A DNA stretch of 64,000 nucleotides, taken from positions 21,494-85,493 of the forward strand of contig JBGSJV010000170.1 in NCBI GenBank assembly GCA_041741535.1. Direction: 5' to 3'. A program made the translations under genes and the position numbers. This document shows, one piece after another, positions 26,935-36,993 of this stretch. Origin of the DNA: M30B19 sp041741535 (GTDB taxonomy: Bacteria; Planctomycetota; Planctomycetia; Pirellulales; Pirellulaceae). How positions within the stretch are numbered: the first letter of the stretch is position 1; each line of letters opens with the position of its first letter. Below the pieces are notes generated by a model. That model was not told the DNA's origin and did no database searches. It saw only the letters and a program-made list of their open reading frames with translations.

Positions 26935-27492
26935 CTAGCTATTTGCCCATTCGCAATAAAATTCGAACTGGTACGTTTGCAGGGTTAGAATCGCCAGGAA
27001 ATACAACCACCAGGCCGGATCGGTCCAGTAGCCGTGAAACAACCAGAGGCCCAAGCCAGCCATCGCACCCAACAGGAACAACTCCAACCAAAAGAGGAGG
27101 CCCATCGATTGGGCGCGCACCCCGCGCCGCAACCACCCCATCGTCAGCCAGGGGAGAAGGGCGATGCCAGTGAACCAGAGGGCGACCATCGCCAACTTGG
27201 TCGGGACAATCGGTACGGAAACCCAAATTTCGCGAGCCGGTTTGTGATCCAAGAAAATTTCGGGGCGGGAAAGTTCCCGCGGACCGTTGCTGATCGGGTC
27301 AGGACTCGTATGGGCGGTCAACTGCAACACGATGGCTGGCCCGGACGGCTGGGCCAACTCCAGTTCTGGTGCGTTTGCCTCCGAACCCATGTGAAGCAGA
27401 TCGACGAAACGCCCCTGGTCGAAGGCGTCGTTCGCCAACCACAACAGAGCAATCAATAAGCTGGGTAACAACCAAAAAAACAAACGGGGCAT
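26935..27492 (-). CDS. Four-helix membrane protein
   Basis: A 185-residue protein with an N-terminal hydrophobic helix (RLFFWLLPSLLIALLWLA), an extracytoplasmic loop of about 70 residues, and three further membrane helices. The layout is the same as that of the 166-residue product of 36493-36993, so the two may be distant paralogues. The ATG has AGGAG upstream. No function recognised; a membrane anchor for the kinase or ESCRT-like group is possible. Confidence 0.55.
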   Translation of the reverse strand: MPRLFFWLLPSLLIALLWLANDAFDQGRFVDLLHMGSEANAPELELAQPSGPAIVLQLTAHTSPDPISNGPRELSRPEIFLDHKPAREIWVSVPIVPTKLAMVALWFTGIALLPWLTMGWLRRGVRAQSMGLLFWLELFLLGAMAGLGLWLFHGYWTDPAWWLYFLAILTLQTYQFEFYCEWANS

Positions 27493-27588
27493 GACTCATC
27501 TCCTCTTCGCAAGTGCAGGAACTCCATCGACCGCATTCGGTCACCTGTCAGAGGTAGGAAATACCGTGGGAAGAGTTTGCGAGGAAAT

Positions 27589-29844
27589 TTAGCTTTTCTC
27601 GATGAGCCAAGTATAAATCAGCGAAATGGGCCACCAAAGGGTGATGATCATCTCAAAGAAAAGCCAAGAAATTGCCCCAAACACCAATTTCTCGGTCACT
27701 TTCTGCCCCAGCAGAAACATGAACAGACTGAACAGTGCCCCCCCGATACACAGCGCAACTACGGCCTCAGAGACCCACGATGTGGTAAATGAGGAACCAC
27801 CGACAACCATCGTCCAGAACCACACGATCCGCCGATATCCAAACCATGTAAAACTCAACGGCAAAAGTGTTAACACGATGAACACGCGGAACGCTTCCTC
27901 GTCCGACTTCAACCCAAACGGTCCTCGCTTTTTGCGAGCCGAAACTTTCGCGGAAACCGCCACTCGATTCCGATTGTTGGCTCCTAATGTTCCACCATTC
28001 TGATGCAGGTCGGCTTGGGAGTTGATCGCTGCGGACTGCCCCTCCGCTGCACGAATTGCCCTTTTCGGTTGATTCGATTCTTTGGGCAACGCCTTCCACT
28101 TGTCCGGGAGTTCTCGATTGGGCTGCAGACAGCTCAGCTCAAACAGTAGTATTTCCACTCGATCGAACTGCTTGTTGCCCAAGCGAGATTCAATCTCGCT
28201 CTCCAATACTTGGACCCGTTTGGCCCGTTCGATCGCTTCCCGGTACAGCTTTTCGTCACGAAATTTTGACGGTAGTCGCTCCAATTCAACGACCGCTTCG
28301 GCATAGTCGCCTCGTTGATAGGCGGCTTGCCAAGAAGGATAATAGCCATCTGGAAAGAGGTAATCCAGTTCGAGAAATTCGTCGAGTGCTTGCTGTCGAC
28401 TTTTCGCCAAGTCGTAGAGCGCATGATCTCGAACCGCGACAGGCACTTGCTCCAACAAGGCGATCGATTGTTGATAGTTGCCCCTTTGGATTTCAAAGGT
28501 CGCTTTCTTCGTCAGTTCCAAATGCTCTTGCTGCAGCTTGATCGCCAACTGAGCCTTCCGAGCCTCGACTTGGCGGAGTTCCTCAAGCAAATGACTCAAG
28601 TCCGTTCGTTGCGGAAAGTACTCTAACAATTCGCTCACGAGGGTACTGAGTCCGTCGAGCTGCTTCGAGTTCAATCGCTCTTCAAGTTCGCGTTCGAGGC
28701 TCGCTGTCCGAGCCGCACGAGTTTGAGCCATTTCATAGAGACCACCGTCACGCGTGTCCTCCGGCATCTTCTCTAACAACTCCACCGCTAACGCGTACTC
28801 GCTTCGCTCGACCGCATCTCGAGCGTCCTGCTCCAAGCGTCGCAGTTCGCGCTGCGCCTCCAAATAGCGGGCCGCCGCGGTAGTTGCCGACGGCACCGAA
28901 GAAGCAAAACTTTGGGATTGCCTTCGGGCGGCATCTAGCGCGCGAGAGAAATCTGTGATTTGGGAAAATCTCAAAGCGGGATCGTCTTCCAACGCTTGCT
29001 CCAACACAGACCGAACCGATGCGTCGACGCGATCGGGCCGGATGATGATGGGCAAGTGTCCGGTCAACATCTGATAGGTTGTCGCCGCCAAGCTCCATTG
29101 ATCGCTGCGAGCATCCACTTTTGAAGCATCTCGCCGCTGCTCGGGAGCCATGTAGACTTCCGTCCCCAAAGTATGGTTGGAGCGCGTCAATCCTTTGGAG
29201 GCGACATTGTGCTTGGCAATGCCAAAGTCAATCAACTTCGGGCGTCCATTCTGATCCAACAGGATATTTGCCGGCTTGATATCCCGGTGAATCACGCCGC
29301 CGGAATGCGCACAACTCAAGGCGTTGCATAGCCGCATCGTCATTCGAATCGCTTCGTCCAATGGCAATACTCGGTCGCGTTTCAAGCGATCTTCCAGTGT
29401 TTCACCGGCCACGTACTCCATGACAAAATAGGGACCCGCTTCGCTTTCTCCCATTTCGTAGATGTGAATAATTCCCTCGTGGGACAGGGCTGCAACGGCA
29501 CGCGCTTCGGCCAGAAATCGGTGATGAGACTCTGGCCCGTATGACAGATCCGTTCGAATTTGTTTGATCGCAACTTTGCGCGGCAACTGTTTGTCGTGCG
29601 CCAAATAGACGACCCCCATGCCGCCCTGTCCCAACTGGCGTTCGAACACATATCGTTCCAAGCCAATCATCGGGGGAAACAAGGCGGTCTCCGCATTTCC
29701 ATTCGGTGGTACCGTCATCAGACCGGTCGGTCCTGCCGTGTTCGCGTTCAAGTCGCTTACCAAGCGTCGTCGCACGTTTAGATCCGTGTCGCGATCAAGA
29801 CCTTCGAGTGGTTCCGCGGTGTCCGGGCTGAGTTTTTCGGTCAT
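27589..29844 (-). CDS. Membrane-anchored Ser/Thr protein kinase
   Basis: A 751-residue Hanks-type kinase with all hallmarks: GQGGMGVVYLAH glycine loop, VAIK lysine, HRDIKPANILL catalytic loop, DFG and APEQ, occupying about residues 65-320. A long helical, tetratricopeptide-like segment follows (to about 600), rich in repeated YAxAVELLEKMP, YQQSIALLEQVP and YAEAVVELERLP motifs. Three or four membrane helices close the protein. This is the active-looking kinase of the block and is the likely source of the phosphothreonine read by the FHA protein. There is no PASTA domain. The start has a weak ribosome-binding site. Confidence 0.9.
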   Translation of the reverse strand: MTEKLSPDTAEPLEGLDRDTDLNVRRRLVSDLNANTAGPTGLMTVPPNGNAETALFPPMIGLERYVFERQLGQGGMGVVYLAHDKQLPRKVAIKQIRTDLSYGPESHHRFLAEARAVAALSHEGIIHIYEMGESEAGPYFVMEYVAGETLEDRLKRDRVLPLDEAIRMTMRLCNALSCAHSGGVIHRDIKPANILLDQNGRPKLIDFGIAKHNVASKGLTRSNHTLGTEVYMAPEQRRDASKVDARSDQWSLAATTYQMLTGHLPIIIRPDRVDASVRSVLEQALEDDPALRFSQITDFSRALDAARRQSQSFASSVPSATTAAARYLEAQRELRRLEQDARDAVERSEYALAVELLEKMPEDTRDGGLYEMAQTRAARTASLERELEERLNSKQLDGLSTLVSELLEYFPQRTDLSHLLEELRQVEARKAQLAIKLQQEHLELTKKATFEIQRGNYQQSIALLEQVPVAVRDHALYDLAKSRQQALDEFLELDYLFPDGYYPSWQAAYQRGDYAEAVVELERLPSKFRDEKLYREAIERAKRVQVLESEIESRLGNKQFDRVEILLFELSCLQPNRELPDKWKALPKESNQPKRAIRAAEGQSAAINSQADLHQNGGTLGANNRNRVAVSAKVSARKKRGPFGLKSDEEAFRVFIVLTLLPLSFTWFGYRRIVWFWTMVVGGSSFTTSWVSEAVVALCIGGALFSLFMFLLGQKVTEKLVFGAISWLFFEMIITLWWPISLIYTWLIEKS

Positions 29845-29932
29845 ATTCGCACGGCTCGTTCCGTCGGCTTGCTACCAATCTCACCTGAACCCAAAACCTT
29901 GGCACTCCGTACAACACGATCATGTCGACTCT

Positions 29933-30748
29933 TTACTCGAAATCGACAACGAACAGGTCGCCCTGTTCCAAAGCATCTGCTGGATGGATGGCGACGACCC
30001 ACAAGCCGGGCGGGAGCTGATCGAATCTCACTTCCTGATCTTGCACCGGTTGCTGAGCGACGACGCGGGAATCCGCAGCAAACAACGTACCTACTAACGC
30101 GGCCTTCGGCGGGAATAGCGAATCGACCACTTGGATCGACAGACGCCCTCGGGACTCGGTCGATCCCTCGGTCGCGTCTGTTACATCCAATAACGAAAAT
30201 TGCAAACGATAACGACCGTGCTCTTTCACCAACTCGCCACCAACCTGTTCGCCAATCGGTTGTTCGGTGTCCGCCGAATCACGAAAGTCGAAGGCCAAAT
30301 TCGGACGCTGAACTGCCGAGTCCAACAGTTCCACCAATCCCTCGGTCGAACGGACCCACAAGTCCTTGGCAGTTCTTTGGACCGACTCCAGCGCGGCAAA
30401 GACCCGCGCGAATATCGGGTTCTTGGTCTCGGTCGCCAAGAAGTCGTCAACCCGTTGCCGCAGTTCTTGCTTGGCCACCGCTGGCGCCGACTGGAACTCC
30501 TCTTCCATTCGCGTACGCTGAACTTCGGACAACAGGCGGCTCAATGCAAACATGGCAGCCGGCTGGGACTGGATCTCTTCCAACAGCGCGGTCTCTTCGT
30601 TCGAAGTCATCAGGCCTTCCGCAAAGCACCACAGTTCGGTGTACATCGCTATGTCGACCACCGGATCACCCGACGAGACGACGGGGTCCGCAAAGTTCAG
30701 GTAGCGCAACAGCTGAGCGGGTAGGTTTAGCGTGTTCTCGTTATCCAT
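29933..30748 (-). CDS. Partner of the sigma-like gene, unknown
   Basis: A 271-residue soluble protein. The first half is helical and acidic, and the last 90 residues form a beta-rich domain (GRLSIQVVDSLFPPK..., QLPPGLWVVAIHP). The ATG overlaps the last codons of the sigma-like gene at 30741-31988 by 8 bp, the arrangement often seen for sigma/anti-sigma pairs; no zinc-binding HxxxCxxC motif or membrane helix is present to support anti-sigma identity. An analogous overlap exists at 45437/46378 in the injection cluster. Confidence 0.5.
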   Translation of the reverse strand: MDNENTLNLPAQLLRYLNFADPVVSSGDPVVDIAMYTELWCFAEGLMTSNEETALLEEIQSQPAAMFALSRLLSEVQRTRMEEEFQSAPAVAKQELRQRVDDFLATETKNPIFARVFAALESVQRTAKDLWVRSTEGLVELLDSAVQRPNLAFDFRDSADTEQPIGEQVGGELVKEHGRYRLQFSLLDVTDATEGSTESRGRLSIQVVDSLFPPKAALVGTLFAADSRVVAQQPVQDQEVRFDQLPPGLWVVAIHPADALEQGDLFVVDFE

Positions 30749-31988
30749 GGTTTGCTTTTCTTTGGTACAGGCGTTCCAATTCACCGACGATGAATTTCGT
30801 CACGCGAGACAAGTCTTCCCCCACGGATTTACTCCGCTTCCCTAAGACCTCGGCCATTTCTTCGTTGTTGGGCATCGGCCCACCTCCCGCGGTCGTTTCC
30901 AAGTTTCGGATCGCCGCAAGGTAATCGTTACGTCGCTCTTGCAAGCGACGATAATGCCGACAGTACTCGCGAACCACCGGCCACTTCTTTACCAACTCAT
31001 CAGTCGTATCTGAAATTTGCTGCAACGTCTTGGCACTAGCCCACTGCTCGATCGCGAACAACCGCCCTCCATCGATCCCCAAGGCGTGCAATTGCTTTCT
31101 CAAATAGATTGCGTTGTTCAGTTCCTGCCGCACCAGAAAATTCTTGGCTCCGACTTTGTCCGAAGCGGATTTCAATTGCGCCCGATGCACATTGTTGCGG
31201 TGTTCGACATGGCTGTTCAAAATGTCCAGCCGATGATCGATCATCGATTCCTTGTGTGACCCTTTTTCGTCGGACTTGGCCACATCCAAAACCAAGTCGT
31301 AGTGCTCGCGGTACATGACGTTACTGACGTAACGCAGCAATTTTTCATCCGACCATGTAGCTAGAATCTGCTTGGATTCAGATACAAATTTCAAGTAATA
31401 CAACACCGCCACCGCACGCCTGGCTCTCGAATCTACGGATCGGATCGCCGCCCGCACCCTATCGAACTCCCGCGGGCGAGGTGCCGGGTTCGATCGGCGG
31501 GCGGGCGATCCTAGTTGGAGCTCTCGAGGCACTCCGTCAACTTCAGACTCGTCCGCCGCCACCGCATTCTCCAGCGGGTCGCTAGTTCCAGACGACGAAT
31601 CATCCAGGCGCAAGTGATTTTGCGACACCATCTGATCCCGCACTCCCTTGCTTTTCAAACTGTCGCGCGCGTGATACACCGCGCAACGGGAGAGCCATCG
31701 CGCCAAGTCACCAATTTCTACATTGTAGGGCCGCATGATCGATAGCAGTTCAGTGACCTGGATCAGTCGCAACTCAAATGCTCCCCAGATGTCGTCGAAC
31801 AACGGTCGCTGGTTGACGCTCGACAGGAACTTCCGCAACTTGAGTTGAACGATTCCGATCAAGTAGCGATCATTAACGAGTCTTTCAATCGCGGATCTTT
31901 GTCGAATTTCGTCATCGCTAAACAGGTCTGTCAGCCACGGCTCAACGGGCCACTTGCTCTGATCAACCGGGAGCTCCATTCGACTCAT
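30741..31988 (-). CDS. Divergent sigma-70-like protein
   Basis: A 415-residue protein. Residues about 25-110 follow sigma region 2 (ERLVNDRYLIGIVQL, DDIWGAFELRL, DLARWLSRCAVYHARDSLKSK), while a conventional region 4 helix-turn-helix is not evident in the long C-terminal helical part. It could be a transcription factor specific for this island or a repurposed sigma domain. The start is uncertain (ATG 31988 or 31979). It overlaps its downstream partner. Confidence 0.5.
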   Translation of the reverse strand: MSRMELPVDQSKWPVEPWLTDLFSDDEIRQRSAIERLVNDRYLIGIVQLKLRKFLSSVNQRPLFDDIWGAFELRLIQVTELLSIMRPYNVEIGDLARWLSRCAVYHARDSLKSKGVRDQMVSQNHLRLDDSSSGTSDPLENAVAADESEVDGVPRELQLGSPARRSNPAPRPREFDRVRAAIRSVDSRARRAVAVLYYLKFVSESKQILATWSDEKLLRYVSNVMYREHYDLVLDVAKSDEKGSHKESMIDHRLDILNSHVEHRNNVHRAQLKSASDKVGAKNFLVRQELNNAIYLRKQLHALGIDGGRLFAIEQWASAKTLQQISDTTDELVKKWPVVREYCRHYRRLQERRNDYLAAIRNLETTAGGGPMPNNEEMAEVLGKRSKSVGEDLSRVTKFIVGELERLYQRKANHG

Positions 31989-32238
31989 GTATCGACTTTC
32001 CAGCGTGGTTTGGCGGACTTTAGTTCGTCCGGCAATCTTAATCCGGCCACGAGCTGAAAGCAACCGAATGCGTTTGCCACTCTGGCTCGCATGGCCGTTT
32101 TGTCGAGGTCATGTTGCCGGGACCCGCGATTGCAATGCCGTGACAACCCGGTCACGTATCCAAGCCAACCCTGGCTCGACGATCACGAAGCTGCGACCAC
32201 GAAGCTGCGACCACGAAAAGGAGCCAGTGAACCCGTTC

Positions 32239-34224
32239 CTAACGATTTCCAAGCGAGTTAGGTTTTTCCAAAATCGGCACGCCGCACGAGGGACAAAATG
32301 TCGCTCGCCCGTATTCCTTTTGGCAACTGGGGCAATAGCCCTGTTTCGCCGACTCGAACGTTGGTTCCGACTTTCGAGCGGCGGTCGCACCATGATTGGC
32401 CGACGCGATATCGCGGTTGGTGTCCAAAGCATGTTTACTGAAATCAACCATCGCAGTTCGGGCTTCGGTGTCTTTCCGACGCTCGGCCTCCAGCTGCGCC
32501 TGGTGGTCCTTGATCCGTTGTTCCGACTGGGACTTCTGTTCTTGGAGGCGGGCCTCGAAGTGCCGTCGTTCTGCTTCGGCCAAGTCTTTTTGATGCTGGG
32601 CCGCGTACTTCTCCCGCAAGACATTCGCGGCATCGGCACTGGCCGCTGTCAGCATGGCCAGCGTCTGTTCGGGATCGCTTTGTTGGCTCGCCGTGTGAGC
32701 AATGGCCATGCCAGCGATCAACCGACCTTTTTCCAGATCCGATACGGCAATTAGCGATCCAGCTTTCATGCCGGCAATCGTCTCCAAACGTTTTTGCTCG
32801 GCTTCCTGCTCACTTCGGCGCCGCTCCTGTGCGATTTCCGCACGAAGCTGCCTGCGGTTTCCGTCCAAAGCGGCAAGTTCGCGCATGATGGTCAACTGGC
32901 GGTCTGTTGTGGCGGAGTCCTTCTTGGTTTGGAATTCGCACTCGATTTCGCGTTTCTGCTTCTCAAGCTCCAGTTGTTGTCTCTGAATCTGTTGCTCCTT
33001 GTCGGCAAACCGAATTTCTTGCCGAATCGTTTCATCAAAGTTCTGCCGGTTTTGGTCCAATTCGATTTGAAATCGTTGAGCAGCGAAAGCCAAGTCGGCT
33101 TCCAGCTTTTGACGAGCCGCTGCGATATCGGCATTGCGACGAACAGACTCCAAGTTCGTTTGGGTGTTCAGTTTCTGGAGTTGTAGCTCCGATTCTTGTT
33201 CCAGTTCCGCCCGTTTGAACTCAAATTCTTTTTCCGCAGCCCGGTCGCGAGCCTTGCGTTTCAATTGCTGCAAACGAAACGAACTCCGGATATCTCGCTC
33301 TTCGCGTGACGAATCAATTTCGTGCGCCAGTTCGTCGAGTTCCCGCGCCTCAATCAAGTCTTTTTTCTGTAGCTCGTTGCCGTGTCGGCGTAGATCCGCC
33401 TTGAGCGACTCCAAGCGTTTGGCATCCGCGGCATCTTCCTCAGCCGTTCGCAATCGATTCATGCGTTCCAGCTTTTTGTCGGCTTGTTCGATGTCACCCA
33501 TTTCGTGTCGAAATTCTTGCTGCGCCCGTTCCTTGACCAGCTGAGCTTGGTCGGCGAATTCAGCCAACGCACGTTCCAAGTTGAATTGTTCCTCTTGAGC
33601 TTCGAGCTTGTCGCGAACGGGATCGCGGACTTCGACCAAGAGGTACCGTTCGTCTACTTCGATTCCGATTTCATTGAACCGAAAGTAGTTGGTGAGGTCA
33701 AAAGTCAAACGTTGGACCAGTGACGGGTCATGGATCGTTTCCTTCGATGACACCTGTCGAAGGATCGCTTGGCACGTGGCAAACACGGCATCCGCGGTGG
33801 CATTTTCCAAGTCTCCAACCGTCAGATATTGCTCAAACGACAACCGGCTGACCAACGCGCGAACATCACGAATTCGGACTTCGCCTTCTACTTGAACCAC
33901 CACGGAGCCCGCCCCAGCGAGACGGCACATCCGTGAGCCCCAATACAATCGCACAGCAGCCAACGAAACCAAAATGACCTGCACCTCGGAACGGCCCTTC
34001 ACGAGATCGATGAGCGTGCCAGTCCAGTCTTGAACAGGATGTTGGCCAGGTTGGTCCAAGATCGCTTCAACCCGACCTGACCTTAGCACGACCGCTTGCA
34101 TACCTTCGGGAACCGAAATGGTTTTATTCACTAACCCCGTGCACTCCGCAGTCGTCAAGCGAATGGCAATAACCCCCGACTTGCTGCCGGGGAACGAATT
34201 TGGCTGCGTGTTTTGATTGGTCAT
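32239..34224 (-). CDS. SPFH-domain, coiled-coil, zinc-ribbon protein
   Basis: A 661-residue protein. Residues about 15-225 show the SPFH/band-7 pattern (ISVPEGMQAVVLRSGRVEAIL, an LVSLAAVRLYW segment, VRDPVRDKLEAQEE). About 350 residues of highly charged coiled coil follow (about 225-580), and the C-terminus has a zinc ribbon (CPSC...CPSC). SPFH proteins assemble into ring- or cage-like membrane microdomain scaffolds; no N-terminal membrane helix is visible here, so membrane contact may be indirect. The ATG has AGGAG. It lies between the CHAT protease and sigma-like genes. Confidence 0.7.
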   Translation of the reverse strand: MTNQNTQPNSFPGSKSGVIAIRLTTAECTGLVNKTISVPEGMQAVVLRSGRVEAILDQPGQHPVQDWTGTLIDLVKGRSEVQVILVSLAAVRLYWGSRMCRLAGAGSVVVQVEGEVRIRDVRALVSRLSFEQYLTVGDLENATADAVFATCQAILRQVSSKETIHDPSLVQRLTFDLTNYFRFNEIGIEVDERYLLVEVRDPVRDKLEAQEEQFNLERALAEFADQAQLVKERAQQEFRHEMGDIEQADKKLERMNRLRTAEEDAADAKRLESLKADLRRHGNELQKKDLIEARELDELAHEIDSSREERDIRSSFRLQQLKRKARDRAAEKEFEFKRAELEQESELQLQKLNTQTNLESVRRNADIAAARQKLEADLAFAAQRFQIELDQNRQNFDETIRQEIRFADKEQQIQRQQLELEKQKREIECEFQTKKDSATTDRQLTIMRELAALDGNRRQLRAEIAQERRRSEQEAEQKRLETIAGMKAGSLIAVSDLEKGRLIAGMAIAHTASQQSDPEQTLAMLTAASADAANVLREKYAAQHQKDLAEAERRHFEARLQEQKSQSEQRIKDHQAQLEAERRKDTEARTAMVDFSKHALDTNRDIASANHGATAARKSEPTFESAKQGYCPSCQKEYGRATFCPSCGVPILEKPNSLGNR

Positions 34225-34286
34225 TTTGAACTCCTTGCGATGCGATTATGGTTTTGCCAAATGGTCGATTGTATGATTAATGTACG

Positions 34287-36491
34287 CTACTCGGTTGGGG
34301 ACAGAACCCAACCAAACCCAACAATCTGGGCCAGCTTTAGGTCGTTCTCGGCGGCCACCCACCGCGCGGCAGCCAAGGCCTCGTCGGGCTTGACTCCCTT
34401 AACCTGAGCCCACTGCCCCAAGTTGACCGTCCGTGGCAGCGGCAGCATCGACTGCAACTCGGCAATCAATTCCGGCAAACTTCGCTCCGGCTTCCAAGAC
34501 TGCCAAACGTCCTTCATCGCAGCAGCCGGCAATTGCTCGGAGCAATACCGCAACTGATGACCAAGCGTGTCGGACAAGACAACGGCACAGCCTGGTCCCA
34601 ACACGTCGCTCCACGGCTCCCCCTGCAACACGTTTTGCATAAGTTCTGTCGGCCAACCATCGATCGCTGCTACCAGGAATACAGTGGGACTGGCCGCTGT
34701 TTGGACCGACGCCAGCCGTGCCTTCTTCATCCAGCGAATCAACGCGGAACGAAGCGCGGAACCGTACGCGTGACGGTCTTGGTCCGAATCCATTTGGATC
34801 TGACACACCAACCACTCGACGCGAATTACTTCGCGGTCGTTCGTCGTACGTGCTGATGAACTCCCGGTTCCAACCGCTCGAAACCCTTGGTGAACGGTGG
34901 AGTTGATTGGTTCGAGGACTTCCGCTCCTAACTTGCTTGGCGCCAAAGCCTGCCATTCCACATCCACCAGCAGGCCACTGGGCACGTCGCGAACTTTGCT
35001 TGACTCGTGCAGACGGCGACCTAACAAGCGAGCAAAGTCATCGACCCTCGACATCAACTCGAAGGAGACGAAGGCCGATGAGTAGTGATCTGGCTTGAAT
35101 TCGGCCTGATCGACACGAGTCTCGCAGGCTGCCACCAGGGACGGTGCCGTAGGTGACACTTTCGGCGACAAAGTGGGCTGCGATTGTCGCGGCGCGACCC
35201 GATCGGGAAGCGGTGGCGGGACCACGGCAGGAGCCGCTAATGTTCCAGCAGGGACCGATTGGTTGGTCGTCGCCGTACAACGCACACACATGACTGCATG
35301 ACCATCCGCCGACGGCACTTCGCGCCCAACCATGAACGGTCCCATGATAGAGTCATGGCACTGACAGCAGGCAACTGGAAAGTTCGCTGTAGGTTTGTTC
35401 TGAACGTTCGCAGTTGTTCGTTTCAGGAAACGGTCACGGGACGATATCATATCGGCTTTCACGGTGAATAAACGCGACTCAGGGGAACCATACAGCAAGT
35501 AGTTCAATCCCCACACCGCCGCTGCCGGGAAATCGGTTGCCAATTGCCTGCGAGCCTCCAGCAAGGCCATTCCAATCGGCATTCCGAGCATGAGGAACTC
35601 GTAACAAAAAATCGCAAATCGACGACCAAACTGATCATGATGCTGGCACGCGGTGCCCACCACGAGCTTCTGACGATCTCGACAAAGACTACGAACAAGA
35701 CAGGTGCTTGCCTCTCGTTCCACGATTTGCAAAGTGCCACATCCATTGGCAAAGATTAACTTCGGCCAAACGCCGGCTCTGCCGAGATCTCCTGCATCCA
35801 AAAAACAAGTGTCACCCATTTTCCATCGCAGGAAATCCACCGCCGATGAACCGGTCGTCGAACGTCGACGCAAAACTTCCGCGTGACCGGCGAAATGAAG
35901 CCAGTCGTGCGTCTGCAAAAGTTCTTGCAGGTCCGCGTGGGATCTTATTTCACGCGGCGACTCCACATCCAACTGCTTGACACGCTGCAAGCGGTTTCGG
36001 ATTGCCATACCCTCGCGTTCGGCACCTGACAGGGAAAAGTCTGGATTCGCCAAGATCGCGACTCGAATTTTCTCCGGCGATTGGTCGGGACTCGAATCCA
36101 TGTCGGCTGGCCTGCCCAGCAATCGTCGCCCGACACAGCAGTGCCGAGACAATGGCTGATCGCCGATCATTGCCAATTCCCACGGGACGTCCAACAAATC
36201 CTCGGCGACATGTAGTTCCAGAAACGCGTGCGCCGACTCGTCAAGGTGCGTCGCAATCCGCTCACCAAATCCCTGCCGAATCTCTAACCCTATCTTGTGC
36301 AATTCGGTGACGCATTTTGATGGATTGCGACCGTCCCGCCCCAATTGCTCAAAGACCCGCCGCTGTTCTTTTCCTAGTCGCAGCAAGTTTGTCGCACTTG
36401 CCGAGGCGTAACACTCCACCAGCTCATCGTCAGAATCAGACAACCGGGCTTCCACCAAACGATCTTGGTTCGTTACGAGTTCTAAACGCAT
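34287..36491 (-). CDS. CHAT-domain (caspase-like) protease with zinc ribbon
   Basis: A 734-residue protein. The N-terminal 350 residues form a CHAT (caspase HetF-associated) domain: the DVPWEL motif (101-106), catalytic His203 in LHFAGHAE, and Cys251 in IFANGCGT. CHAT is usually C-terminal in such proteins; here it is N-terminal and is followed by a zinc ribbon (CCQC...CVRC, about 385-415) and an unrecognised C-terminal domain of about 230 residues. CHAT proteases act in bacterial cell-death and gasdermin/Craspase-type responses. The gene starts 1 bp beyond the stop of the upstream membrane-protein gene. Confidence 0.8.
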   Translation of the reverse strand: MRLELVTNQDRLVEARLSDSDDELVECYASASATNLLRLGKEQRRVFEQLGRDGRNPSKCVTELHKIGLEIRQGFGERIATHLDESAHAFLELHVAEDLLDVPWELAMIGDQPLSRHCCVGRRLLGRPADMDSSPDQSPEKIRVAILANPDFSLSGAEREGMAIRNRLQRVKQLDVESPREIRSHADLQELLQTHDWLHFAGHAEVLRRRSTTGSSAVDFLRWKMGDTCFLDAGDLGRAGVWPKLIFANGCGTLQIVEREASTCLVRSLCRDRQKLVVGTACQHHDQFGRRFAIFCYEFLMLGMPIGMALLEARRQLATDFPAAAVWGLNYLLYGSPESRLFTVKADMISSRDRFLKRTTANVQNKPTANFPVACCQCHDSIMGPFMVGREVPSADGHAVMCVRCTATTNQSVPAGTLAAPAVVPPPLPDRVAPRQSQPTLSPKVSPTAPSLVAACETRVDQAEFKPDHYSSAFVSFELMSRVDDFARLLGRRLHESSKVRDVPSGLLVDVEWQALAPSKLGAEVLEPINSTVHQGFRAVGTGSSSARTTNDREVIRVEWLVCQIQMDSDQDRHAYGSALRSALIRWMKKARLASVQTAASPTVFLVAAIDGWPTELMQNVLQGEPWSDVLGPGCAVVLSDTLGHQLRYCSEQLPAAAMKDVWQSWKPERSLPELIAELQSMLPLPRTVNLGQWAQVKGVKPDEALAAARWVAAENDLKLAQIVGFGWVLSPTE

Positions 36492-36492
36492 C

Positions 36493-36993
36493 TTATTTGT
36501 TCCACGAATGCATCTGACGCGACACCAGCTCAAGGTAAATCAGAAAGCCCAAGAGACCAATTCCAAGTATCCAGCGTCCAATTGAATCCGAAACGTAAGG
36601 CATCCAACCGACAATGGCCACCCAACAAAGTATCAGGAAATATCCACCGATCGCTACCAGCAGTCCCGGTCCCAACGGTTGGTCCATCAGTCGCACGATC
36701 CAACGAGAACACAACCACGGCAAACCCAAGCCTAGGCCCAACCAAATTGCTAGACGCCACAGGGTTCCATACGCAAACTCGCTCGTTTGAGATTCCGGCT
36801 CGACGTTCGCGCGAACGCGCGCTGCTTGGTCATCCATCGTTGGAGCGGACTCGGTCCAGGACACGTTGGCCAGCAAATGCGGACCCCCAAAAGTTTGGTA
36901 TGTCAGATAAAGGCCGGCTCCCATAAGCATCAATCCCGTGACCAACGCCATGACGAACCCCCATTTGCACCAACTGAAGAACATCCGCAACAT
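36493..36993 (-). CDS. Small membrane protein, first gene of the minus-strand block
   Basis: A 166-residue protein with an N-terminal membrane helix (WGFVMALVTGLMLMGAGLYL), a hydrophilic loop of about 50 residues and three more helices. It resembles the product of 26935-27492. AAGGAA precedes the ATG. It opens the 32-kb transcription unit; the promoter should lie in 36994-37376. Confidence 0.55.
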   Translation of the reverse strand: MLRMFFSWCKWGFVMALVTGLMLMGAGLYLTYQTFGGPHLLANVSWTESAPTMDDQAARVRANVEPESQTSEFAYGTLWRLAIWLGLGLGLPWLCSRWIVRLMDQPLGPGLLVAIGGYFLILCWVAIVGWMPYVSDSIGRWILGIGLLGFLIYLELVSRQMHSWNK

